Source: Nematostella vectensis
Taxonomy: Eukaryota; Cnidaria; Anthozoa; Actiniaria; Edwardsiidae
Assembly: GCF_932526225.1 (NCBI RefSeq)
Contig: NC_064046.1
Location: 1,550,001-1,614,000 of the forward strand
Reading direction: 5' to 3'
Length of the DNA: 64,000 nucleotides
A model generated the notes under the pieces. It ran no database searches. It had not been told where the DNA came from and worked only from the letters and a program-made list of their open reading frames with translations. Positions 1 to 12,032 of the stretch are shown here, one piece after another (positions within the stretch are counted from its first letter, which is position 1; each line of letters starts with the position of its first letter). Made by a program: the position numbers and the translations under genes.

Positions 1-1
1 T

Positions 2-391
2 TTGCATGAGTTTATTCGCCTCGCGAACGAAGAGGTTTGGGACTCAATCGAAGAACTATGCCAGTCTTTCCAGTGCGAGCGCTTGCAATTTCTACACTAC
101 GCCACGTACAGGAGACTGGTTCTCGCTTTCAAGATGAAGATCATTCAGGAATACGGTGACATACAGCTGTTACCGGAAACTACGATACTTGATGCGGCTC
201 ACTTCAGGGAGTCCTGTGGAGGTTGCGGCTGGGAGGAGAATGGGCCCGAGAGGTTGTATCTCTGCGGCGGCTGCTTGGGAGTACGTTACTGCAGTTCGTT
301 GTGTCAGCGGCGTCACTGGGAAGAGGAACACAGGCGTGTTTGCACCGGGGAATACTCGGACAAAATAAAGGTGAAGTTGTGTGATTTGTGA
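2..391 (+). CDS. MYND zinc-finger protein, 3' terminal part
   Basis: This is the C-terminal part of a protein whose 5' end lies outside the window, so the true start is not visible. The last 45 residues hold a MYND-type zinc finger: cysteines pair as C72-x2-C75, C88-x2-C91 and C97-x3-C101, followed by H110-x3-C114 (numbered from the first codon in view), with the usual YC and W residues. MYND fingers bind proline-rich partner proteins and occur in many unrelated proteins, so the finger alone does not name the gene. The upstream part, rich in E, L and F, is probably a helical segment. The frame stops at 389-391. An ATTAAA at 428 could serve as the poly(A) signal. Identity beyond 'MYND protein' is unknown. 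Confidence 0.75.
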   Translation: MHEFIRLANEEVWDSIEELCQSFQCERLQFLHYATYRRLVLAFKMKIIQEYGDIQLLPETTILDAAHFRESCGGCGWEENGPERLYLCGGCLGVRYCSSLCQRRHWEEEHRRVCTGEYSDKIKVKLCDL

Positions 392-1133
392 AGACGAAAT
401 TGTTGAACGCATGATAAACAACGTACATTAAAACATAACACCTAGCCGGGCTCAGATATCTCGGACTCTATGCTAACTCGAAATCGCTTTGCCTAGGGAC
501 ATTCTTTAGTAATTTCTAATAATTAAATTTAATTCAATTTAAGAACTTGCTTCTATATGACTATTTCTAATTAATTTCTGCGTCGAGTTCGATCTCGAAA
601 TTCCACTTTAATATTTATTGTTATCATTACAAACAAATTGAATGCGATATTCCATGGATTTCAGTTGAGGGAAAGTCTTGTCTTGAATGTTTTTGAATAC
701 TGTGTTTCTTTTTAGGTGACAGAGGCAGTGGTTGAAGTAAATTGACATGGAACTCTGTACAAACTTGAATAGCTCGTTTTCGTAAGACGTATTTACACCT
801 GCTAGTAACTATACTCATCGACGTTTTAGGTACTTATCTTATGCCCGCGTCTATTTATTTTGTGTTATTCTAAACTAAGACCTTTATAGCCATATCTGAA
901 TTTTGTTATTTCCCTAAAAAAATCGCTAAAATCAGTACATAAAAGAAAACTTAGAGATGAAGGTGAAATAATGAAAGAGTTAAATCGAGGGCACGCCTCT
1001 CCCTCCCCCCCACCCACCCCCACACACAACACACAATCGCATCTGTCCATATTTAGAAGTACTGGGGAGTCTTTATATCAATATTTAGGTGACCAGGTGA
1101 CCTTCATACCCACTCGGCCATTCTGTTGGGGAC
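392..1133. other. Non-coding interval after the MYND gene
   Basis: Apart from the possible ATTAAA poly(A) signal near 428, this AT-rich interval shows no convincing coding frame, RNA gene or repeat. Confidence 0.5.
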
Positions 1134-1612
1134 CTGGCGCCCGTTTCTCAAAACACCCGAGAATTCTCGGGCCCGAAAACTTTATCTTGCATTTTTGCCC
1201 AAAACTTCGCATGTTTTCCTTTTTGACAACCGCTTTCATGTTTTAGAACAGTTTGAACTTCCTCTTGGTTCATATTTCAAATGATTACGCTCAATAGGGC
1301 TATTTTCGAAGTTTTGCTGAAGCCAGAAAGTTACCCGAAAAGTCTCGGGTGACTGCGGGTTCCCGAGAACTTTCTTAATATTTAAGCCATGTGAATTTCG
1401 GGCCCGAGAAGTTCGGGAAAGATCAAAATCTATAAATCTATAAAGAGAATCATCCTTTGCATAAATCTTTGTGGTAAAATACGATGTTTGACGATATTCC
1501 AACACATTTAGATACCATAAGTTTTATAGAAATTAGCCAGCATTTCAAATTTTAGGAATACATCGCTTTCGGGCCCGAGAATTCTCGGGTGTTTTGAGAA
1601 ACGAGTCCCTGG
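1134..1612. mobile_element. Non-autonomous inverted-repeat element (MITE-like)
   Basis: The two ends form an inverted repeat of about 36 bp: 1142-1178 reads the same as the reverse complement of 1568-1603, sharing the core CGTTTCTCAAAACACCCGAG and the palindrome GAATTCTCGGGCCCGA. The roughly 400-bp interior has no coding frame but several shorter GGGCCCGAGAA-type palindromes. This is the architecture of a small non-autonomous DNA transposon. I could not see a clear target-site duplication, so the superfamily is left open. Confidence 0.75.
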
Positions 1613-2059
1613 GTCTAACAGTCTAAGGGCTTTTCAAAATTACTGAGAAAAAAAATTGACCAAGCGAACAAGTTTTTCTTAACAATTCTTTTTTTCGCTA
1701 GTCTCAAATTTAAGAACCTCATCTACTTTCCTCATATCATACACATCCATAAAATAAGTACACCATTGTCAAAACTAATAGAGACATGTACTTGTGCGGT
1801 GTATATACAACCTCCTGATTCCTGAGTGCTTTAGCAAGACTCCTTAGACTTATCTCACAGATGTTTTTTGTGACATGTATCACTTAGATTAGAATCGGGC
1901 CTTCATATTTGTGCTGTGTGAATCATTGACCTCGTGAATGGCCATGATGTTGAAAACAATAACTGCCGTGCTGATAAGAGCTGACTCACAATTCAGCGTG
2001 AGCTCAAGCAACAAAATCAAAAAAACGATAAAGCCGGGGGGACTCTCAGGAAAAGTAAG

Positions 2060-2320
2060 GGGGGTAATCGTCCTATCTTTTAGGATTCAAAATTTTGGCC
2101 AACTGCTATTTCTTAGGGGATGTTAAAGGATTTTTCCGATTCTGCTATCTCTTAGGGTATGAAATTCGACCTACTGCTATTCCTTAGATGTTTAACGGTT
2201 TTTCCAATTCTGCTATCTCTTAGGGTTATAAATTCCTTCAAAAACACCCAATTCGCTATCACTTAGGGTTAAGAATTGCTATTGGCCATACCCAAAGTGC
2301 TATTCCTTAAAATTGATTAA
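2060..2320. repeat. Degenerate tandem repeat, about six units
   Basis: Six loosely spaced copies of a motif like CTGCTAT-YYCTTAGGGTTA recur (near 2101, 2140, 2170, 2210, 2255 and 2298), with spacing of about 30-60 bp. The copies are diverged. No coding sense is evident. Confidence 0.55.
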
Positions 2321-2423
2321 ACCCGGCTCCGAAAATTGTATACTTACAGTTTTATATCTATGGAATTTTAATTCAATTTAAAACTATTCATATTTGTCAT
2401 AGAAGGCTTTCTTTCTCTATTCT

Positions 2424-2507
2424 CTCTCTAAGGGCCCCCGAATTGTCTTTAAGGTGCATTTTTTTTTTTGGGAGGGGGGCAAGCACTTTTTTATGCGAGA
2501 CCGAGCA

Positions 2508-2583
<76 letters not shown>

Positions 2584-2704
2584 TATTATTTGTGGATTGT
2601 GAGCATTCGAGCACAACAAAAAATATAATGCGAGCACGGCGAGCATTAGCCGAAAACTGCGAGCACATCGAAATTTCGGGGGACCATTCGGGGGCCCTTT
2701 CTCT
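2424..2704. mobile_element. Short inverted-repeat element carrying a (TTA)n microsatellite
   Basis: The ends match as an inverted repeat: AAGGGCCCCCGAAT at 2430-2443 against ATTCGGGGGCCCTTT at 2686-2700, with a few more matching bases outside. Inside is a (TTA)n tract of about 80 bp at 2510-2591 with one interruption near 2580. Long Asn, Tyr, Leu or Ile runs translated here are microsatellite artefacts. It looks like a MITE in which a simple repeat has expanded. Confidence 0.6.
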
Positions 2705-3120
2705 TGCCCACTCTTTTTTCTCATGAACCTGTACTTATAGCCCAATAAAACCCGACATCGATGTTTAGAACTATTTGAAGCGCTTTTTAATAAGGTATAA
2801 TCAAAACAACAGCCTCGCTGAGCAAGCTTCGAGTCCTGCGTTTTTTCTCACCAAGCGTTATCTCAGACAGAAAGCATCCTGTTATCTTTAGCTATAATAA
2901 GTCCCCCAATATTTGGGCTTCCTGTGGCGAATCAAATTTTAGTACCCAGTCGCATACGTTAATTACACAGCACAGGAGCCCCGAGCTCCGTTTGAGCACC
3001 AGAGATAAGAGATGCCTCAGAGGATGGTACCTGTCAATCAAATCCAGCTCTTCTTCGCTTTCGCTCTAAGGTTAGCACAAAGATCAAGTGCTTTGGCAAC
3101 TGTGTTTTGCAAGATCATGC

Positions 3121-3145
3121 AGTGACGTCACAGTGATGTCATCAT
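3121..3145. promoter_or_regulatory. CRE-type site pair
   Basis: A perfect palindromic CRE, TGACGTCA, is followed immediately by the half-related TGATGTCAT. CREB/ATF proteins bind this class of site in animals. There is no adjacent gene start, so function is only a possibility. Confidence 0.35.
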
Positions 3146-4595
3146 TTCAAGTACCTTGCGTATGCGGTGTTGGACTTGAAATTCCTCAGATAAAAATTTA
3201 GCCTTAAGGTGTTCATGATTGTGTTTGTAATCAGAAATCTTGGCAAGGGAAACTTTTAATATACGCGTGACTAAATGACTGTTGGTAGGCAGCTCTTTTT
3301 TCACAAGGATTATATATTTGTAGAGGTTTCACTGGTGAAAAGGTAACTCCCAGAAATACTGGTAACATTTCTTGGTCAAACTAACCTGTAATAGTTTGTT
3401 ATTGGTGCACAAGAGACGTCTGTAACTGAGTTGCCTGTTCAGCGACTATATAAACTCAACGTGCACCTTGCTTTACGATATCCAACTGAATAAATCTTGC
3501 ATGTTTTGAGTACAAGGGCTTGTGTTGTTCTTTGACACATTATTTGTGGGCATTAAAACTAAGTTAGCTTGCTTTGGTAATTATAAGTTGCGTAAATTCT
3601 ATCCCTCAATAATATTTGTCTTCTAAGACACCCAAGAGAGAAGCCACACAGTTTATATTGAAAATATAGAAGAGGGCTTTCCTTGAACGCAGACACGATA
3701 CATTGAGCTCTACGGTACGGCGTCCCTCGCTGGGGCCTCTAGACTTATATGTATTGGACATCCTCTTTCCCGAAGAGAACACTAGACACCCAATCAACAA
3801 TGGTAAGAACTGTTATAAGTCGAAGTATTTTATGCGAAATAGATTTAGTCTAAAGAAAGTTTTAAAGAAAGATCTGATGTAAGAGATTGGGGAAGTAATT
3901 TTTTTTCCTCTAATGAATAATCTCAATTTTCTGATTTAATTTGTATTTCTCTCTCTCTTTTAGTTTTATCTTAAAGATATCTAACTTTTCTTATTTACTA
4001 ACTTGAAGTAAAGGGGGATTTTCTTGGATAATTATTTAGATATATGCGTATACGACCTGCAGAAATCTTTTATAGAGCGATACAGGATGGTATGATTGCT
4101 TATTGTGGGCGGAAGTAAAAAAAAAAAAAAACTTCAAGGCTGTAGCCTGAGAAAAACTATGACCCTAATAGCCGGGTCCGAATGCCTACATAAATCAAGG
4201 ATTTACACTAATCACTTTCAATCAAAAATTTCCGATATATACTCTGTTCATAAGTTCATCACACATTCAACGACAACAAATTCCCTTCAACAGTTCGATA
4301 TTCACAAATGCTTCCGTGAGATAAAGACCTCGTTACTGAACTTTTCGTCAAGGAAATTGTTATTATCTTTTTGCAATTCCTTGGGTGGCCTTAGCATAAG
4401 TGTTTTGCCAGGTCACATTATAAGCTGAGTAAACTTCTGTCAAAGATGGTCTATGGACCTGTTATCACAAGAATAATGTCCAACTCGATGAAAGGGTTTA
4501 AGTTATTTCAACGCTTTTAGAGATTATTTGTCGCTCAAGGTTCAAAACGCTCAAAACGAAGCAAGATCCATCACTTTGTTTCTCGAAACACCCCG

Positions 4596-4620
4596 GATGA
4601 CGTCGCTGATCACGTGACCC
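4596..4620. promoter_or_regulatory. CRE plus CACGTG cluster
   Basis: Within 25 bp lie GATGACGTCG (CRE-like), TGATCA and ATCACGTGACC (a palindromic E-box of the USF/MITF class). Close packing of such motifs suggests a small enhancer or promoter, but no transcript start is visible nearby. Confidence 0.35.
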
Positions 4621-7600
4621 TCACCCCCAATATAGCTTATCAGGCGGACTATCTCGATTTTTGTATCGCTGTTTGTAGTCTTTGAATGGGGATTAGAAAA
4701 GAAGCTATTGATTTTATCAAACAGGAATAACCTTAAAGAATCGATGTTAACGTAAGCTCTGTAATCCGCATTAAACCCTTGTGCCGCTGTTTGTATTGTT
4801 GGAGATCGTTCTTTGAGCAACAAAGGATTTGAAAGCGTCGGAAAGGTTGAGTCCTCTCTTAACTGACCTTTGACCTCGAGAGGGAACTCCACAAAAAACA
4901 AGTAAAGAGCTTTTGTTTTGTTCCTTCGCGTTCGTGATTCCGTTAATACAATAAACACCTGCAAATAACAATGCTAGAAAGAGTCTCCGACATTGTTTGC
5001 ATTGAGAGAGAAATTGTTACACAATTGACACCTGTGAAAGTGTGCAAATGGTTGCATGAGGTCTTTTAAGTTTTTAGGGAAGGGTTTCTAAATTTGGGTT
5101 TGTCAAAAGCAATGTGTCATTCGTATCTTTTGTGTGCTCTTGAGCCTTATCTACAGAAAGACTCCCACAGATTTGTCTTTATTGGTGTTTTTGTCCTCGC
5201 AAAAGGTACAATGAAATGACAATCTGCACGTGTGCAGTATAGCAAGAAAACGCAACAAAAATAATCAGTTAGCCCGTCCTAGGTAAACCCCAGTTTTCAA
5301 AACAAATTAATCATCTGAGATACATATGATTCATCAGTTGAAACACAATCAAAATTCTAATTAAGTAACACGAGCTTTTTTCCAGTGTTGAATTGATACA
5401 TACCGAGGTGCTAGAGCTTCTAGCTAGCACCGCTAATTGACGACTTTCTAACGCTTTCGGCTCGTTCAAGTGTTGATGTTCGCGTCAGTAATGCGCGTAC
5501 TGCTCGGCGGGAGGGTTTGACTCAACCGAACGCTGAGCCATTAACCTTTTGAACCTATTTCCCCGCGTGCTAAACGCATTCCGTACACCCTAGACAATCA
5601 GAAACCAAACAACTTAATACAAATAATACACACACTGCCTAAACACTCGGTATTTCACACATCTTGTCAGAAACCCCCTGGCCCAACGCTGAGAAACAGA
5701 GGGCACAATACAGAGATGGAAACAGCCCACCCAAATTGTCTTATCGCCAACGAGCGAGCGCTGTATGCAATTTAATGGATGTTGCATCCGTTCAACCCCC
5801 GCCAAAACATCGGCAATCTGTCATATAAACGCTCTCAAAATGCCGACATTTTACCTTAAAGCCCCGAGTAATGACAGTATTAATATATAGCCTCATCCGA
5901 TACTAGCAGAAATGCGTCAAGGAACTGTTTTAAGTTTTTTTTTGGAGATTTTCCTGCGTGGGTATGGCGCAAAAGTAATTAACTTTGCTGTCGTGGTAAT
6001 CGTATTACATTAATTAGATCAGTAATTGCTCTTGATCAATTTCTTCTTACCTGTTGTTAATATGTTATTCTTCTGGTTGCAAACCACGAAACAGTTAATG
6101 AAAAATGAAATGAAATCCCTTGAAATTGCTCGTACAACTAGTTAACAAACGTGGTTACATTTTTACAATATCTCATACTCTGAAAACACCCTTTCCTCGG
6201 CTGTGATGGGTAATTTACCAGTCATTTGTACCGGAAAAGTTAGGAAGTTATGAATTTCTCATTTCCGCTGAGGTATCAACCATGTTCAACTAAAGTTTCA
6301 TCACAAGAGACCATGCAAAAACTAAATAACATCAGTTTCATATCTCAATTAGTATTTATGCTATTGAAACTAATAAAGTGCCGTAGTTTGCTATTCCGAA
6401 ACTTTCGTTTATTTGCTTTAATAAAACAACACAACTAACAAGTTAGAATTTGTTTGATGTACGGCAATTTACGTCTCGCAAAACAACCTGCAAATTTGTT
6501 ATTTTCGTCAACAAAACCTAGTGTTCTATATACATTTAAAAGGTTAGCCGAGTATCGTCTCGCTGTTTGTTATGTTCCTTCTTTTCTTGTTTGCTTTAAA
6601 AACACACTTTCTCAAGGCCATTCTAAAGAGACGAGAAGCGATCGTCCATTTTGGCTCTGCGGACTTGTTTGTTAACGAATAAGAACTTTAGTTCCTATCT
6701 CTAGACGTTTGCAACGATAGAAGGATGCAGGGAAAATTGAGAACCTTCAAAAGGACAATAATGTCATCCCGCTATGTAAGGTTTTAGAGTATTTCCACCT
6801 TTCTCTGACTAAACTATATTTGGTAGACTTCGATAGACGGCAAAGAATCAAGGAATCTACTTTATAGCATTTAGGGTTTCAGGAATGTTTGTGAGCTTTC
6901 AGCGTAAAATCTTTGCGTGGGCATAGCGAGATCTCAAGCATCTAGTGATGAGAAGTAACGTGTGGAAATGACAGCCAAGTTAACTTTTTCAAGTGCGAAC
7001 TGCAAGGTAGTTCTTGATAAAGTTTATTCAAGACTAAATTTGGATCAAGCTACGCGTTCACTCCCCGGGAGCTCTAGGTGGAAAAACAAGAATCACACAA
7101 GTGTTGAAAATCTACTATCTCATGTGAGGTACACAATCATGGGTGGGGAATTGCACAATATTAAAAAACGTGACAGTTCACGGGAGAAATACAATGCCTT
7201 GTCATTACAACTCTATTCCGTGAAAATAATGTCTTCCATGAAGAGTGAGAGAGAAGAGAAGAAATTGATGAAAAGGCTACAAATAAAATTATTATTAGTT
7301 AAGTGTAACAATTTTTGTGCATTATTAAGGTAGAACTTCTACGTAACATGATGTTACGATGTCTGGTTATTATAAAAAATGGAGTTGATTGGTAACTTTA
7401 TCAAGGGGATTAGAACCTGTTTAGCGATCTCCAAATCGCTCCACTAGCTCGAATCCTGAAACAGAAGTAGGAAAATAGTATTTTACAGTCGGTACAGACA
7501 GTCTGGCCTTAAAATACAAACTTCAAGCTACCACTCGCTTTGCGTTTCTAATGCATGGACCATCAACAAAGCAAATGACAATATAAAGGATGCTTTCCTT

Positions 7601-9813
7601 TCAGCGCTGCAGTAGTTTATAAATAACTTGAGTTCTGTATGTTGAAAGCATTTCCTTTACTTGAAAAGGTAGATTATAGAAAAGGTATCGTTATAAATAC
7701 ACGCGACTTTATGCAACATCCGGAATTGGAAAACAGAGATAAGTCTGTTGAAAGTCCTCCAAAAATTAGATAAAAAGTGTAAGGCTTACCACAAAGCGTG
7801 CGAACATGCGCGAAGCCAGCGCGCGGGTGAAAGTTTATTTGCTTTCCTTTTACTTTCGTTCAAAGGCTTCGTCTCTATTGTTCACAAATTCTTTGTCAGG
7901 TAAAAGCCATTTAGCCTCTTGTAGCCTGAGAGCGGAATAAGCAAATAAAAAGAATTTCAAGCTGAACGAAAACATTTCGAGAGGACTAGAAAGAACGTGT
8001 TTTTGTTTGATAAAACAACCATAACGCTGATAAAGAAACGCCATATCTTAATAAATTGTCTCCAAGTTTTGCAAACACATTAGTCAAAAGTAAAAAAATT
8101 ATAGTTCATTTAGTAAATAAATTTAAGCAATATAGTAATATCAATTTCGCTATTTTATGGAGAAATAGATAGAGAAGTGTTCTTACAAATCCAAAAGAGG
8201 CCATCCAAAAGTTTCTTTCTCTCTTCTGTTCATCAATATAAAACTTTTGTACATGGCTCGCAGAAGGTCGATGTTTTAAGCAGAAGATCTGGGCCTGGAT
8301 GTAGGATTAACCGCGAACAAAGGAAAGGTCCGTCTGTGATTTGTAGTCTAGGCCGCTATCGGATATAAGGAATTAGGAAAAGAAGATTTGTGAATTTTGT
8401 CGCCAACTTAGTATTTTTTACCTATCAACTGAAGTCATACCGGGGTCTCGCAATAAAGGTCACAGAAAAATATAGCAAAATAGTGCTTGAATTCTTTCAC
8501 TGTAGATTAGTAGGATGATTTCATTTTTCTGTACGAATAAAAAATTCAAGCAAATACGCGCATTCGTATTTCATGGTTCTTAGGTCACGAAGCACTAAAA
8601 TACATAAGGTTACTTTCTTCAAATTCATCCATGAACTTTCGATTTTAGGGAAAGCTTGCAAAACAAACTATCAACAAGTAAATCGAGAAAGCATAAAGCT
8701 TTGTGCAAATCATTTCTGTGTAAATCATTTTCCGACTGGTTAAGACCACTTAATATACCCCACTACAGTACATACTCACATTCTTAAACAAACACATCGC
8801 CAAAATTCACCCACTTTCACTGCGGATGTAGTTAAGGCCTAAATCCTGTTGTTTTCTAACCGTGAATTTCTTCTTCTACATCGTTATTCTTATTTTGTGT
8901 ACTGAGAAAATAATTAGTGTGTGTTTTTTAAAGTCTTGCTCATGTCGCATGTTAAACGCGCTTTGTCTCTAAGAATTTAGTCGCACGTGGAACGGGAAAT
9001 TAAGAAACAAAATACTCTCAGAGATAAAAAAAAAAGACTAGCGGATTCCTTTACGCTTATTGCATGCGTCTCTTTGATTGAGTGCGAAGCGGCAATTTTA
9101 GACAAAATCGATGATAGCGGCACTTTGCCGTTACAATAGCTGCTCTCCGTACAAGGGGGGAAAGGGGAGGTCTAACGTGCGGTCGATTTGGGTCTGAAGC
9201 TTTTAAAGGAGAAGGGCTCTGGCTTGTTTTATCTCGTTTTAGCAGAGAAATTGAGATAATAGCAGTGTTGAAGCATTCCATCTTTTTATCAGTTCCTCAA
9301 TAGCCGAGGACGCGTGTTGCCTCGATAAGATCATACTGTGTGCTCGTGTGGCCCACAACAAAAGCTCCAGTGATATGAACCGGGCCCTCGAAATTACGCT
9401 CAAATATAAGGTTCCACCCCACTTTTCCGGTTTCCTGTGAAAAGATAAAACTAAAATTGTGCTAGAATGTATAAAAATAGATTGGTAAAGTTTCAAAACG
9501 CCCCAGTTTACAAATTGGAAACTCAAAATCCATTTATTCCGCAACGCCCGTGAAAGACAAGACTACAATAACGCTGAGTTCCTCATATAGAAATCAAGCC
9601 CCCAAAATAGGCTGTTTAAGTTAAAATAGCGTTTGTTATAGGCTTGTTATGTCCTTACACGAAGTTAATGGAGTCCAAAGTACGGTTGTTGGGGGTTAAA
9701 ATGATTGATTGAATAATCCAGGAGGACAGAGTAAATCGAAAGTGTCCAGCGGCACACCAAACAGACGACAAAAGACTTGTCAAGTCCTTCCTAAGTTGAA
9801 TCTCTTTTTAAGC

Positions 9814-9819
9814 TTTATT
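9814..9819 (-). terminator. Candidate poly(A) signal for the forkhead gene
   Basis: AATAAA on the minus strand, about 830 bp past the forkhead stop codon. It is the nearest canonical signal I found, so the 3' UTR would be long. Confidence 0.35.
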
Positions 9820-10646
9820 TACGTAGTTGGTCGACCTTTTTCATTCTGTACATAGCACAGGAAAAATATGACTGTCATAAATGATGTCTCCAATCTGAAA
9901 ACTACATTTTATCATAATTCTAAGGGCAAATAATTTTACAAGCAATACATTTACCGACAACTATAAAATATTAGTCTATTAGTGACTATATTATAACACA
10001 CTAAAGACAGTCCTCAAGGTAGTCCTTTACAAACTTGGTAAAATCATATTTAATTCAATTAACGATTCTCATAGAGAACGAGTAAGATATATACACCGCG
10101 CAAGATTAAAGCTGTGATATAAAACGATAAATCAGTCATAAAATATAAACATTATCAGACTTGCCAAAATACTTCTGGCCAATTTAAAACAAAATCGGAT
10201 AATAGGACCTTAAGGCTGAGATTTTTTTTGGATACGGAAATCACGAATGAAAAGTTAAGATTAAAGTGTGGTTTTTGACGAAGAGTCTGGTAGGAACAGC
10301 TAGAGAAAGCTTTAGTCAAATAGCAGTCCTATTCTTATAAAAGAAACCTTGCTTTCAAAGAAAGCACATTAAAAGGTACATGAAAACACGAGAATGTAGA
10401 GTGTGTGTTGTATCTATCACTTAGAGTTCTGTAAAGCGTTATCACTTAGCGGTAATATTTCCTCGTATTTTCCGATTAGACATTTCATGACTTCTTATTG
10501 CAGCTTAGTGCTTCTAAACTATCACATGGTGACCGCTCAGCAAGTAAAAGAACGCGTAAATCTACAGATCTGCTAGCTTAGGAATGTCCAGAGTTTTCTC
10601 CTCGGTGTTCGTAGTACAAAGCGTAAGAAAGTCATTGGTCTTGACT

Positions 10647-12032
10647 CTAATAGATAGAGCTTGGACTAGAATGATATCCCGCTCCGCTTGCGAACTGACC
10701 TTGAGGGTGATGGTTGGGGCTGCTTGCTTGGTTGGCGCTCGATACCAAAAGCCTTTGAGACTCAAACATCTCTCTAACGTTCGGGAAATTGGCTTGCCTT
10801 GCTTGCTGGGCCTGCGGGATGGTTGCCTCCGTTGGCATATTCGCAGTGCTTGTGGCGTTATATCCTTGAGGGTACCACTGCCCCGCTGTTCCTCGGCCTT
10901 CGTAATCACCATACGGACTATTGATGCGGTTTTGTGGTTCTTCTACTACCGGCGTAGGTTGCGTATAGTGGCTAAGATGAGGAGAGAACCTCGGCAGCGG
11001 TTCTGTGTGTGCGGGATCAGAGTTGTAGTGTGGCATAGCCGGGCGCGCGCTGGCGGAGTTGTTCTCGTACGGGTAAGCTTGAGCGTTGAATCCCTGCGGT
11101 TGTGCTTGCGTGTATGCACAGTAGGCTCCGTAAGAATACGGGTTTTGTGGATCGTAGCCCGCGCGTGGTGGCGCTGTGGGGAAAGACGGTGGGGTGACTC
11201 GATGTTCGTGTCCCTCTTCGTCTACCATACAGGGCTCTCTTTTCACCATCGCGGGCGGACTTGTCTTCGGCTGCGGTATTGTTACCACCACCATGTCTTT
11301 CTCAGGGATGGGACTGTCGCTCTCCGCTTTAGCCGCTCCGCTGCTCGAATTCGAGTCCTCTCCCTCGTTTTGATCGTTTTGTTCAGCGGAAGTTGTCGAT
11401 GTCTCGCTTCTTGCTGTGGAATTCTCAACGGAAGTACCATCCGACTTGCGCTGGCTTTCCCCCTCCATTGATTTCTGAACATCTTTCTTCCTAAACCTCT
11501 TCCTCCGCCGCAGATAGCTCCCGTTCTCGAACATGTTCAGGCTGTCCGGATCTAGCATCCAAAAGCTCCCTTTCCCCGGCTTTTTGTCATCTCTGGGGAC
11601 CTTAACGAAACATTCGTTGAGTGAAAGGTTGTGTCTTATAGAGTTCTGCCAGCCTTGTTTGTTATTCCTGTAATAGGGAAATCTGTCCATTATAAAACTA
11701 TAAATCCCGCTGAGTGTTATTCTCTTCTCTGGCGCGCTTTGTATCGCCATAGCAATAAGGGCAATGTAGCTATACGGTGGCTTCACCATGTCTTGCCTTG
11801 TAGGATGTTGAGAGCGGGGAAGAGGAGGTCCATAGTACCTTTCTTGTCTCGCGTCGTACTGACCATAAACGGGAAAATGAACCGAGGAGTACGGCGAAGA
11901 TCCGGGCCTGTAAAAGCCCTCGTAGCCTTGGTTAGCGTAGACTGGAGGTATCATGTTATTCGCGGGAGCCCCAGGGGAGTTTGTAGGATAAGTGTACATG
12001 GTTTCACTAGAAGGCATTCCACTTGTGAACAC
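10647..12032 (-). CDS. foxC: Forkhead-box transcription factor, FoxC type
   Basis: This complete 461-residue, single-exon gene encodes a nuclear winged-helix transcription factor. The forkhead domain spans residues about 81-180. It opens with [18 protein letters not shown] and has the recognition helix [18 protein letters not shown], the KPGKGSFW wing, and the C-terminal basic stretch [11 protein letters not shown] that serves for DNA contact and nuclear import. The acidic/Ser-rich linker and the Tyr/Pro/Gln-rich C-terminus are typical transactivation regions. Residues 416-428, [13 protein letters not shown], match the FoxC C-terminal motif and resemble an eh1-type Groucho-binding site. In animals FoxC acts in mesoderm and endomesoderm patterning. 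The first ATG is at 12032; ATGs at codons 6 and 12 are also possible starts. A TATAACA-like box lies about 90 bp upstream near 12121-12128 and a CCAAT near 12190. The long frame on the opposite strand is a shadow. Confidence 0.93.
   Translation of the reverse strand: MFTSGMPSSETMYTYPTNSPGAPANNMIPPVYANQGYEGFYRPGSSPYSSVHFPVYGQYDARQERYYGPPLPRSQHPTRQDMVKPPYSYIALIAMAIQSAPEKRITLSGIYSFIMDRFPYYRNNKQGWQNSIRHNLSLNECFVKVPRDDKKPGKGSFWMLDPDSLNMFENGSYLRRRKRFRKKDVQKSMEGESQRKSDGTSVENSTARSETSTTSAEQNDQNEGEDSNSSSGAAKAESDSPIPEKDMVVVTIPQPKTSPPAMVKREPCMVDEEGHEHRVTPPSFPTAPPRAGYDPQNPYSYGAYCAYTQAQPQGFNAQAYPYENNSASARPAMPHYNSDPAHTEPLPRFSPHLSHYTQPTPVVEEPQNRINSPYGDYEGRGTAGQWYPQGYNATSTANMPTEATIPQAQQARQANFPNVREMFESQRLLVSSANQASSPNHHPQGQFASGAGYHSSPSSIY

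Larger units (their letters stand above)
2705..9813. other. Long intergenic interval, no gene recognised
   Basis: I find no recognisable coding region in this 7 kb. The longest open frames (4551-4964 minus, 137 codons; 6962-7333 plus, 123 codons) have no recognisable domain and are probably chance. Two CRE-type clusters are listed separately. A short hairpin, GGTGCTA/TAGCACC, lies at 5408-5432. Confidence 0.5.

Noticed and set aside
2443-2726. Poly-Tyr, poly-Leu, poly-Asn and poly-Ile ORFs
   Set aside because: All are frames of one (TTA)n microsatellite.
4551-4964. 137-codon minus-strand ORF
   Set aside because: No recognisable domain, and the composition resembles chance translation of AT-rich DNA. 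Kept only as a regulatory-motif region.
7390-7465. tRNA-like segment (AGCGAT-CTCCAA-ATCGCT, then CTCGAATCC)
   Set aside because: The anticodon loop would have six bases, and no acceptor or D-arm pairing can be found.
10584-11471. 295-codon plus-strand ORF
   Set aside because: It is antisense to the FoxC coding exon, with Arg/Val/Cys-rich shadow composition and no domain.
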